NCBI GenBank assembly: GCA_964394815.1
Contig: CAYMZC010000001.1
Location: 1 to 52,178 of the forward strand
Reading direction: 5' to 3'
DNA: 52,178 nucleotides
Source: Sandaracinobacteroides sp964394815
Lineage (GTDB): Bacteria > Pseudomonadota > Alphaproteobacteria > Sphingomonadales > Sphingomonadaceae
The notes below the pieces were generated by a model, which was given only the letters and a program-made list of their open reading frames with translations, was not told the origin of the DNA and made no database searches. Every line of letters starts with the position of its first letter. Position 1 is the first letter of the stretch. Positions 7,656-15,197 of the stretch are shown one piece after another. A program made the position numbers and the translations under genes.

Positions 7656-8660
7656 TCAGATACCCTTTTCCGCCCGGAAGGCCCGCCAGCGGGCGACATT
7701 GGCCTGATGCTCGGCATAGGTGCGGGCAAAGGCATGGCCGCCGCTGCCATCGGCCACCATAAACAGATAGTCGTTCGGCTCAGGGTCGAGCACGGCGGCG
7801 AGGCTTTCGCGGCCGGGGTTGGCGATCGGGCCTATCGGCAGGCCTGCGCGGCGATAGCTGTTGTAGCCATTGTCGGCCCGCAGTTCCGAAAGCCGGATGC
7901 GCCGCCCCAGCGGCTTTCCGCGCGTGACGGGGTAGATCACCGTCGGGTCGGCTTCCAGCCGCATGCCGGCCCGCAGGCGGTTGGTGTAGAGGCCGGCGAT
8001 CCGTCGCCGTTCCGAGGCGAGGCCGCTTTCCTTTTCCACGATGGAGGCAAGGATGACAGCTTCTTCCTTCGTCTTCACCACGGCCCGCGCGGTGCGCCTT
8101 TCCCACAGCCGGTCGAGTTCGGCGTCCATGGCCTTCTGCATGCGCGCCATCACGGCTGCCCGGCTTTCGCCGACCTTCGCCTCATAGGTGGCGGGCAGGA
8201 TGCTGCCTTCGGCCGGTGTTTCCACCATGCCCTCCAGCCGTTCCATCGCGTTCAGCCGTTCGGCCACCATGATGCTGGGCATGCCCTCGGGAATGGTGAC
8301 GCGCACGGTCAGCGTGTCGCCGCGCTGCATGCGCGCGAGAATGGCGCCCCAGCCTTCGCCCGGTCGCACTTCATAGACACCATGCTGGATGGCGCGACCG
8401 CCGCCGAACAGGCGGGTCATCAGCCGGAAAAGCCGGGCATCGCTGACAGCGCCGGCATCTTCCAGCAGGGCCGCCGCGCGGGCGAGGCTGGCCCCGCGCG
8501 GGATCTCGACCTCTATGGCTGGCGCATCGGGCGGCGTGGGGGCGCGCCACTGCTGCAGCGCCCACAGACCGGACAGAATCAGCACCGCGACCAGCGCGGC
8601 GGGAAGCAGGAGCAACCACCGCCGCGCCGGCCTCGCCGGCCCGCCTGAGCCTGCCGCCAT
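7656..8660 (-). CDS. mltG: Endolytic murein transglycosylase MltG
   Basis: This inner-membrane protein of 334 aa has one N-terminal transmembrane helix (about residues 15-35, WLLLLPAALVAVLILSG region) and a periplasmic YceG/MltG domain. The signature LASIVEKESG with the catalytic glutamate lies near residue 205, followed by GLYTNRL, LEADPTVIY and PNPGRESLAA-like family segments (here IANPGRESLAAVLDP). MltG cleaves nascent glycan strands and helps end peptidoglycan polymerisation. An upstream in-frame start at 8708 would overlap fabF. The ATG at 8660 gives a 7-bp gap after the fabF stop and is preferred. fab genes next to mltG are common. Confidence 0.93.
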   Translation of the reverse strand: MAAGSGGPARPARRWLLLLPAALVAVLILSGLWALQQWRAPTPPDAPAIEVEIPRGASLARAAALLEDAGAVSDARLFRLMTRLFGGGRAIQHGVYEVRPGEGWGAILARMQRGDTLTVRVTIPEGMPSIMVAERLNAMERLEGMVETPAEGSILPATYEAKVGESRAAVMARMQKAMDAELDRLWERRTARAVVKTKEEAVILASIVEKESGLASERRRIAGLYTNRLRAGMRLEADPTVIYPVTRGKPLGRRIRLSELRADNGYNSYRRAGLPIGPIANPGRESLAAVLDPEPNDYLFMVADGSGGHAFARTYAEHQANVARWRAFRAEKGI

Positions 8661-8667
8661 GGCGCGA

Positions 8668-9915
8668 TCAGATCTTGCGGAAGATGACCGTGGCGTTTGT
8701 GCCGCCAAAGCCGAAGCTGTTGTTCAGCACAGCCTCGACCTTGCGCTCCTTCGCCTTCCAGGGCACGAGGTCGACGCCCTCGGCGCCGTCCACCGGATCA
8801 TCGAGGTTGAGCGTGGGCGGAACGATCTGGTCGCGCATGGCGAGCAGGGTGAAGATGCTCTCCACCGCGCCGGCGCCACCCAGAAGATGGCCGATGGCGG
8901 ATTTGGTGGAACTCATCGACACGCCCTTGATGGCGTCGCCGAACAGGCGCTTCACGGCGCCGAGTTCCAGTTCGTCGCCCATCGGGGTGGAGGTGCCGTG
9001 GGCGTTCACATAGTGGATGGCTTCGGGGCCGATTCCGGCGCGCTTCAGCGCCATTTCCATGGAGCGGTAGGCGCCGCGGCCTTCGGGGTGCGGGGCGGTC
9101 ACATGATAGGCATCGCCGGTCAGGCCATAGCCGATCACTTCGCCATAGATGGTGGCGCCGCGCTTTTTCGCGCGCTCATATTCTTCCAGCACGACGCAGC
9201 CGGCGCCTTCGCCCATCACGAAGCCGTCGCGCGCCTTGTCCCACGGGCGGCTGGCGCGGGCGGGTTCGTCATTGAAGGCGGTGGACAGGGCGCGCGCCTG
9301 GGCGAAGCCGGCAATGCCGATGGGGCAGATGGCGGCTTCGGCGCCGCCGGCAACCATCACGTCGGCATCATCGAGGGCGATGAGGCGGGCGGCGTCGCCG
9401 ATGGCGTGGGCGCCGGTCGAGCAGGCGGTGACGACCGCGTGATTCGGACCCATCAGGCCATATTTGATGGAAACCTGGCCCGACACGAGGTTGATGAGGC
9501 GGCCATGCACGAAATGCGGGCTGACCCGGCGCGGCCCGCGTTCGTGGAGCACGATGGATTCGCTGGCGATGCCGGGCAGGCCACCAATGCCCGAACCGAT
9601 GAGCACGCCGGCGCGAAGCCGGTCTTCCTCGCTCATGTCGGTGAGGCCGGCGCTTTCCAGCGCCTGCGAGGCTGCATCGATGCCGAACACGATGAACGGG
9701 TCCACCTGCCGCTGGATCTTGTGATCGACGCGCAGGTTCGGGTCGAAATCCCCGGGCTTCACTTCGCAGGCGATGCGGCAGGCATAGTCGCTGGCATCGA
9801 AGTGGGTGATCGGCCCGGCGCCGGACTGACCTTCCAGAAGCCGTTTCCAGGTGGTCTCGACGCTGCCGCCCAGCGGCGTGACTAGACCAAGACCTGTGAT
9901 GACAACGCGGCGCAT
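8668..9915 (-). CDS. fabF: Beta-ketoacyl-ACP synthase II
   Basis: This 415-aa condensing enzyme elongates acyl-ACP with malonyl-ACP in type II fatty-acid synthesis. It shows the catalytic triad of the family: Cys in VTACSTGAHAIGDA (about residue 165), His in NAHGTSTPMGD (about 305) and His in SAIGHLLGGAGAVE (about 342). It ends with the NNSFGFGGTNA motif. The start MRRVVITGLGLVTPLGG is canonical and has GAAGGAGA just upstream. It lies downstream of acpP on the same strand, separated by 348 bp that hold a tandem repeat. Confidence 0.97.
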   Translation of the reverse strand: MRRVVITGLGLVTPLGGSVETTWKRLLEGQSGAGPITHFDASDYACRIACEVKPGDFDPNLRVDHKIQRQVDPFIVFGIDAASQALESAGLTDMSEEDRLRAGVLIGSGIGGLPGIASESIVLHERGPRRVSPHFVHGRLINLVSGQVSIKYGLMGPNHAVVTACSTGAHAIGDAARLIALDDADVMVAGGAEAAICPIGIAGFAQARALSTAFNDEPARASRPWDKARDGFVMGEGAGCVVLEEYERAKKRGATIYGEVIGYGLTGDAYHVTAPHPEGRGAYRSMEMALKRAGIGPEAIHYVNAHGTSTPMGDELELGAVKRLFGDAIKGVSMSSTKSAIGHLLGGAGAVESIFTLLAMRDQIVPPTLNLDDPVDGAEGVDLVPWKAKERKVEAVLNNSFGFGGTNATVIFRKI

Positions 9916-10020
9916 CCGCCTCTCCTTCCCATCAGGGCCGCGGCAGGCGCGGCCACATCTCTGCCCTCATTCTGGTGCGTGCGCACCGCATAGCAAGGCG
10001 GCCCCGAAGCGCAAGGCCCC

Positions 10021-10142
10021 GGAGCCGCCTGGAATACCCGCCGCCTGGAATACCCGCCGCCTGGAATACCCACCGCCTGGAATACCCACCGCCTGGAATA
10101 CCCGCCGCCCGGAATATCTGTCGTCCGGCAAATCTGCCGATG
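10021..10142. repeat. 16-bp tandem repeat (VNTR) between acpP and fabF
   Basis: The unit GGAATACCCGCCGCCT (plus strand) occurs head to tail at 10031, 10047, 10063, 10079 and 10095. Copies 3 and 4 carry G-to-A (CCCACC) and copy 5 ends in C. A partial unit precedes at 10021, and two decayed units follow at 10111 (GGAATATCTGTCGTCC) and 10127. It fills much of the 348-bp gap 9916-10263, in which I see no gene. The period is not a multiple of three and the open frames across it are low-complexity, so it is probably non-coding. Transcribed from the fab operon it would appear in the mRNA as repeats of GGCGGGUAUUCC. Confidence 0.92.
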
Positions 10143-10263
10143 AAGCATTCCGCCGGTGGACCGGCCCGTAGCGCACGTGACCACGCGGGCCGTTCATGCC
10201 GCTGGCTGGTGCCGGGCTGGCATGGGGCCGCCGGGCAGAACCCGTCCGCGCCCCCTGGTGGCC

Positions 10264-10500
10264 TTACTTGCCGCTGGCGGCGATGAAGGCGATGGCGTCC
10301 TTCACCGTCAGGATCTTCTCGGCGGCATCGTCGGGAATTTCCACGCCGAATTCATCCTCGAAGGCCATCACCAGCTCGACAGTGTCGAGGCTGTCCGCCC
10401 CCAGGTCGTCGATGAAGCTGGCTTCCTCGGTCACCTTCTCGGCTTCGACGCCGAGATGCTCGACCACGATCTTCTTCACACGATCCGCGACATCGCTCAT
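10264..10500 (-). CDS. acpP: Acyl carrier protein
   Basis: This acidic 78-aa protein is the carrier of growing acyl chains. The phosphopantetheine attachment serine lies in GADSLDTVELVM (about residue 37), and the rest (MSDVADRVKKIVVEHLGV..., IPDDAAEKILTVKDAIAFI) is canonical AcpP. It sits between fabG and fabF on the same strand, the classic order fabD-fabG-acpP-fabF. The 181-bp gap upstream of it (10501-10681) contains no visible gene and may hold an acpP promoter. Confidence 0.98.
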   Translation of the reverse strand: MSDVADRVKKIVVEHLGVEAEKVTEEASFIDDLGADSLDTVELVMAFEDEFGVEIPDDAAEKILTVKDAIAFIAASGK

Positions 10501-10681
10501 GCTCTAACCCCTTCTGTCCGGGCATGGCCCCCTTGATCTGGGGCCGCCCCTGGTTTCACGCCTGCACTAGCGGCGGCACCGCCGCCATGCAAGACGCGCA
10601 AAGCCATGCCGGCACCGGCTTTCTCCATATTGAGCAGCGTTTCTCCGGCGCTGGCCGCCATTTGCCGTGCCAGCCCCCCAG

Positions 10682-11416
10682 TCAACCCATGTACATGCCG
10701 CCATTCACATGAATGGTCTGGCCAGTCACATAGCCGCCTTCGGCACTGGCAAGCCAGAGAACCGCAGCAGCGACATCCGCGCCGTCGCCGAAGCGTCCGG
10801 CTGGAATGCGCTCGAACATGGCGGCCTGCTGCTGTTCGTTGAGGGCGTCCGTCATCGCCGAGCGGATGAAGCCCGGCGCGACGCAGTTCACCGTCACCCC
10901 ACGCGAGGCGACTTCGGCGGCGAGCGAGCGGGTCATGCCCTCGAGGCCGGCCTTGGCGGCGGCGTAATTGGCCTGGCCGGGGTTGCCGATCGAGCCGACG
11001 ACCGAGCTGATGGCGATGATGCGGCCATGGCGCGCCTTCATCATCGGCCTCAGCGCCGCGCGCGAGAGCCGGAAGCCCGCCTCGAGATTCACGCGCAGGA
11101 CGGCGGACCAGTCCTCGTCCTTCATGCGCATGGCAAGGCCGTCGCGGGTGATTCCGGCGTTGTTCACCAATATGTCGAGGCCGCCGAGGGCTTCGAGGGC
11201 TGCGGGAACAAGCCCTTCGACCTCTTCGGCCACATCCAGCCGGCAGGGCAGGACGGCGGCGCCGCCAAGCTCGTCCGCCAGCGCCTGCAGGGCGTCGGCC
11301 CGGGTTCCCGAAAGCGCGAGCTTCGCGCCGCGTGCCGCCAGCGTGCGGGCGATGGCGCCGCCGATGCCGCCACTCGCTCCCGTGACCAGCGCTGTCCTGC
11401 CGGAAAGATCGAACAT
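10682..11416 (-). CDS. fabG: 3-oxoacyl-ACP reductase FabG
   Basis: This 244-aa short-chain dehydrogenase reduces 3-oxoacyl-ACP with NADPH. It has the Rossmann motif VTGASGGIGGAIA (about residue 12), NNAG at about 85, catalytic Ser in ISSVVGS (about 137), the YxxxK motif in NYAAAKAG (about 150), and C-terminal VTGQTIHVNGG. Two ATG codons lie close together at 11422 and 11416. I chose 11416 because AGGGA is 6 bases upstream of it and because relatives begin MFDL. The gap after the fabD stop is only 11 bp. Confidence 0.96.
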   Translation of the reverse strand: MFDLSGRTALVTGASGGIGGAIARTLAARGAKLALSGTRADALQALADELGGAAVLPCRLDVAEEVEGLVPAALEALGGLDILVNNAGITRDGLAMRMKDEDWSAVLRVNLEAGFRLSRAALRPMMKARHGRIIAISSVVGSIGNPGQANYAAAKAGLEGMTRSLAAEVASRGVTVNCVAPGFIRSAMTDALNEQQQAAMFERIPAGRFGDGADVAAAVLWLASAEGGYVTGQTIHVNGGMYMG

Positions 11417-11427
11417 GTCCATTCCCT

Positions 11428-12378
11428 TCACAGAGCCTTCAGAACCGCGTCGATGTCGGCTGGGCCGGCAACCGACAGGCATTCGATGTCAGGCGCGATG
11501 CGCTTCACCATCGGCCCCAGAACCTTGCCGCCGAACTCGACCATCCGGGTGATGCCGAGGCCGGCCATCGCCTCGACGGATTCGCGCCAGCGCACCGTCG
11601 CCGTCACCTGCTCGACCAGCAGGCGGCGGATGCTTTCCACGTCGGTCACCGAAGCGGCCGTCACATTGGCGACGAGCGGCACCAGCGGCGCCTGCATCGC
11701 GGCCCTGCCGAGCGCTTCGGCCATCACATCCGCCGCCGGCTGCATCAGCGCGCAGTGGAAGGGGGCCGAAACGGCAAGCGGCATGGCCCGGCGCGCGCCG
11801 GCCGCCTTCGCCAGATCGATGGCGCGGTCGACGGCTGTCTTGTGGCCGGAAATCACCACCTGCCCCGGCGCATTGTCATTGGCGGCGGCGAGGATTTCGC
11901 CGCCCGGCCCGGCCGCCAGTGCATCGGCCACGACCTTCTCGACTGCGTCGCGGTCAAGGCCGAGCAGGGCCGCCATGGCGCCTTCGCCCGGCGCCACGGC
12001 TGCCTGCATGGCATCGCCGCGCGTGCGCAGAAGGCGGGCAGTGTCGGCAAGGGTGAAAACACCTGCTGCCGCAAGGGCCGAATATTCGCCGAGGCTGTGG
12101 CCAGCGACCAGCGCCGCCTTGTCCGCCAGGCGGATGTTGCCATCCTGCTCCAGCACATGAAGCGCCGCGATGCTGGCCGCCATGATCGCCGGCTGGGCGT
12201 TCGATGTCAGCGTCAGCGCATCCTCCGGCCCTTCGAACATCAGGCGCGACAGGCTCTGGCCGAGCGCCTCGTCCACTTCCTGCAGGGTCTGCCGTGCTGC
12301 GGCGCTGGCATCCGCCAGGGCCTTGCCCATGCCGACGGCCTGGCTTCCCTGGCCCGGAAAGATGAAGGCTGTTCCCAC
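11428..12378 (-). CDS. fabD: Malonyl-CoA:ACP transacylase
   Basis: This 316-aa enzyme loads malonyl groups onto ACP. It begins with AFIFPGQGSQAVGMGK, has the nucleophile elbow GHSLGEYSALAAAG (about residue 92), the conserved Arg region LRTRGDAMQ, and the catalytic His in SAPFHCALMQPA (about 200). It heads the fab run on the minus strand. The 245 bp upstream, up to the TPR-like gene on the other strand (12379-12623), should hold divergent promoters, but I could not identify convincing -35/-10 pairs there. Confidence 0.97.
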   Translation of the reverse strand: MGTAFIFPGQGSQAVGMGKALADASAAARQTLQEVDEALGQSLSRLMFEGPEDALTLTSNAQPAIMAASIAALHVLEQDGNIRLADKAALVAGHSLGEYSALAAAGVFTLADTARLLRTRGDAMQAAVAPGEGAMAALLGLDRDAVEKVVADALAAGPGGEILAAANDNAPGQVVISGHKTAVDRAIDLAKAAGARRAMPLAVSAPFHCALMQPAADVMAEALGRAAMQAPLVPLVANVTAASVTDVESIRRLLVEQVTATVRWRESVEAMAGLGITRMVEFGGKVLGPMVKRIAPDIECLSVAGPADIDAVLKAL

Positions 12379-12623
12379 CTGAACTCCCGCTTTTTGATCC
12401 GTTGCTGATGGCCCGCCACTAGCGCATCGTGCCGTGCTGTCAAAACAGGTCGTCGTGTGGAAGCCGCCTGAAACTTTCCTGCGCTTCCCTTGCGGCGGGC
12501 CTTTGGATATGAGCCTTGTCCGACGCTGAGGAGGGAAAATTCGCGCCGTTCAGATTTATGCCATCAAGCCTGTGGCACGGTGGCGGCATGGCAGAACTTC
12601 CGAAATTGAATGAAAGGTCGTCG

Positions 12624-13769
12624 ATGAAGCTGGTTATTCGCCCCGCCCTTGCTCTTTCCATTGCTGCCGCGGCAGCCCTGCCGATAGCCGGCGTGCCCGG
12701 CGCCGCAGCCATCGGGCTTGCCGGTGTCGCGAGCGCCCAGGCGCTTTCGGCGGCCGTTGGCAAGCCGCTGCAGCAGGCATCCGCCGCCGCGCGCGCCGGC
12801 AACATCTCGGCTGCACAGAACCATGTGAACACGGCGCGCGCCGCCGCCAAGACCAGTGCCGAGCGCACGAAGGTCGCGCAGATGGCGGCCTATGTGTACA
12901 CGCGTGGCGGCCAATATGCGCAGGCCGCGACCGAACTCGAGCGCATCGGCGCTCCGGCCAGCCAGCTGGCGCCGCTCTATTATCAGGCGCGCCAGTATGA
13001 CAAGGCGATCGCGGCTGCCCGCAAATCGGGCCAGACGACGATCATCGCCCAGTCCTACCTGATGCAGGGCAAGGCTGCCGATGCCGCCAAGATCTACGAG
13101 CAGATGCTGGCGAAGCAGCCCAACAACCCGACGGTGCTGCAGAACCTGGCTGGCGCACAGTTCAAGATGGGCGACAAGAAGGCCTATCTGGCAACCATCC
13201 AGAAGCTGATTCGTGTCGACCCGACGCCGAACCGCTGGCGGGCGCTGCTGATCGACATGAAGTCCTCGCCGATGTCGCGTGATGCCAAGCTTGGCCTTTA
13301 TCACCTGATGCGCGAGACGGGCACGCTCACCAACGCCAATGACGTACAGGAATTCGCCAAGGTCGCCATCGTTGCCGGCCAGCCGGGCGTGGCTTCCGAT
13401 GTGGTGAAGGCCGCCGGCGCCAGCAATGTCGTCTCGCTCACCGACGCGATGACGGCCCGCCTCGTCGACGCGGGTGACAAGCGCCAGTCCGCCGCCATGG
13501 CTCAGGCCGCGGCCCAGGCAAAGAGCCCGGCAACGGCCCTTGCCGCCGGCAACGCTTATCTGGGCGCCGGTCTCTATCCGCAGGCGATCGCCGCCTTCAC
13601 CACCGCCCAGAAAGGCTCCAACCCGGCCGAAGCGGCGCTCTTCAAGGGCATCGCTCAGGTTCGCGGCGGCAATGTCGCCGCTGCCCGGGCAACCTTCGGC
13701 ACCGTGCCGCAAGGCCCGCTTTCCGAGGTTGCCGGCCTCTGGCAGCTCTACACGACCACCAAGGGCTGA
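12624..13769 (+). CDS. Exported TPR-like repeat protein of unknown function
   Basis: This 381-aa protein has an N-terminal signal peptide (MKLVIRPALALSIAAAAALP, then Ala-rich to a likely AxA site near residue 40). The rest is almost entirely helical and Ala-rich, with tandem helix pairs that look like degenerate tetratricopeptide repeats, for example AAKIYEQMLAKQPNNPTVLQ near residues 155-175 and a second group near 300-345. TPR proteins act as protein-binding scaffolds, and this one should act in the periplasm or outer membrane. The frame is open from 12516, but the ATG at 12624 has AAAGG 6 bases before it and starts the signal peptide. It stands alone, divergent from fabD, and has its own perfect terminator. 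I do not recognise a specific function. Confidence 0.8.
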   Translation: MKLVIRPALALSIAAAAALPIAGVPGAAAIGLAGVASAQALSAAVGKPLQQASAAARAGNISAAQNHVNTARAAAKTSAERTKVAQMAAYVYTRGGQYAQAATELERIGAPASQLAPLYYQARQYDKAIAAARKSGQTTIIAQSYLMQGKAADAAKIYEQMLAKQPNNPTVLQNLAGAQFKMGDKKAYLATIQKLIRVDPTPNRWRALLIDMKSSPMSRDAKLGLYHLMRETGTLTNANDVQEFAKVAIVAGQPGVASDVVKAAGASNVVSLTDAMTARLVDAGDKRQSAAMAQAAAQAKSPATALAAGNAYLGAGLYPQAIAAFTTAQKGSNPAEAALFKGIAQVRGGNVAAARATFGTVPQGPLSEVAGLWQLYTTTKG

Positions 13770-13791
13770 GACCCGGCGGATCGACAGGAAC

Positions 13792-13825
13792 AAGGCCCGG
13801 CGGCGCAATCCGCCGGGCCTTTTTT
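13792..13825 (+). terminator. Rho-independent terminator after the TPR-like gene
   Basis: A perfect 12-bp stem (AAGGCCCGGCGG with its complement), a 6-base loop CGCAAT and a run of T form a strong intrinsic terminator, 22 bp after the stop codon. Confidence 0.95.
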
Positions 13826-13885
13826 CATGCTGTTTTCATGCGGTCAGGACAATCCGCTTCCTGCCACCGCCGGCTGCTGCCCGCG

Positions 13886-14643
13886 TTATCCCGGCGGCAG
13901 GGCGATCAGGCTGATCTGGCGGCCATAATCCGGCTCTTTTGCAAGCGTCGTGCGGCGGTAGCTGAAGAAGCGCTCCGGGTCGGACCGGGTGTCGGTTCCC
14001 AATCCCTCGGCCTTGCCAACGCCGGCCGATGCCAGCCGGGCAAGGCAATAGGCTTCGAGATCGAAGTGCCAGTGGCCGGGCCGGCCTTCGTCGAAAAAGC
14101 GGTCATTTCCGGGCTCCGCCTGCACGAAGCGGTCGCGAAAGCCCGCGTCCACCTCATAGGAGCACCGGGCGATGCAGGGGCCGACGGCGGCCCGGATTCG
14201 GCGCCTGTCCGCGCCAAGGCTTTCCATGGCGGCCAGCGTTGCCTCGATCACGCCTGTAAAGGCGCCTTTCCAGCCGGCATGGGCGGCGCCGATCACCCCG
14301 GCCTTGCTATCCTCGAACAGGATGGGCGCGCAATCGGCGGTCAATATGCCAAGGACAAGGCCTGGCTTGTCGGTTACCAGCGCATCGGCTTCGGGGCGGC
14401 TGTCATCTTCCCACAAGCCGGCTTCCACGGCGCGTGCGCTGTGCACCTGGTGCAGGGTGACGAGATGCGCGCCGGGGGCAACTGCATCGCGGGCCAGGCG
14501 CCGGTTTTCCAGCACCGCCGCCTTGTCGTCACCGAGCCAAGGCCCGTGTTCAGGCTGGCGTAGAGGCCCGTGCTGTGCCCGCCCGTGCGGCCCAGAAAAC
14601 CATGCGGCGCGCCGATAAGGGCAGAGCGGAGCTGCGTGATCAA
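13886..14643 (-). pseudogene. pgeF: Polyphenol oxidase/purine nucleoside phosphorylase family (PgeF/YfiH), frameshifted
   Basis: PgeF/YfiH (multicopper-polyphenol-oxidase domain) proteins edit peptidoglycan precursors and have purine nucleosidase activity. Two overlapping frames together give one normal 252-aa protein. The N-terminal frame (from a TTG at 14643) reads ALIGAPHGFLGRTGG, then GLYASLNTGLGS, canonical for the family. The rest, from GDDKAAVLENRRLA onward, is in another frame and holds the metal-site residues in LHQVHS, TADCAP and HAGWKG. The break is at 14532-14533, where two C (GG on the coding strand) stand where three would restore the frame. This is either a true inactivating deletion or a sequencing error. 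The start overlaps the GNAT stop by a few bases. Confidence 0.85.
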
Positions 14644-15197
14644 GGGGCAAGTCCTGCTTGCAGGGAGAGTTTCATGATGCGGTCATCGTCAACGGTCGAT
14701 CCGACGGTGAAGGCATAGCGGCCGACCTCCTCGAACCCGAAGCGCTCATAGAAGCGCCGTGCGCGGTGATTGTCGACCCAGACGGTCAGGTAAAGCTCTT
14801 CATGGCCCTGCGCGCGTGCTTCGCCGATGGCCCATTGCATCAGCGCCTGCGCAAGGCCGGTGCCGCGCGCATCGGCTTCGAGATAGAATTGGCGCAGCAC
14901 CCACCAGCGGCGCTGGCTGTCGATGCCAAGGTCCTGCGGGCCGAGCAGGCAGAAGCCGAGCACCTGCCCGGCGGGGCCTGCGCCAAGCATGATGGCGACA
15001 TCGGGGCTGGCACAGTCGGCGCGATATTTTTCCGGCCCGTTTTCCGCAAGCCAGTCCGCCAGTTCCTCGGGCGGGTAGAGGTGCCCGAAGGTTTCGGTGA
15101 AGGTGCGGTGATAGATGCCGCTGATGGTGGCGGCATCCTCAGGGGTGGCGCGGCGCAGGGTGAAGGGCAGGGCCCGGCCCTGCGCCGCCATGCTCAT
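14640..15197 (-). CDS. GNAT family N-acetyltransferase
   Basis: This 185-aa protein has the GNAT fold: an N-terminal RRATPEDAATISGIYHRTF segment, the central beta strands VLGFCLLGPQ and WWVLRQFYLEADARGTGLA, which contains the acetyl-CoA pyrophosphate-binding R-G-T-G loop, and the C-terminal VDNHRARRFYERFGFEEVG motif. Substrate unknown. Its ATG overlaps the stop of the acyl-CoA ligase gene as ATGA, and its stop overlaps the start of pgeF, so it is probably translated as part of that transcript. Confidence 0.88.
   Translation of the reverse strand: MSMAAQGRALPFTLRRATPEDAATISGIYHRTFTETFGHLYPPEELADWLAENGPEKYRADCASPDVAIMLGAGPAGQVLGFCLLGPQDLGIDSQRRWWVLRQFYLEADARGTGLAQALMQWAIGEARAQGHEELYLTVWVDNHRARRFYERFGFEEVGRYAFTVGSTVDDDRIMKLSLQAGLAP

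Noticed and set aside
10031..10110. Possible CRISPR array
   Set aside because: Units are 16 bp and directly adjacent, with no unique spacers and no cas genes, so it is a simple tandem repeat.
9882..10286. Several overlapping frames encoding repeated PPGIPAAWNT-like or GGGYSRRRVFQA-like peptides
   Set aside because: They only read through the 16-bp VNTR. The period is not a multiple of three, and no frame is supported by a ribosome binding site or family match.
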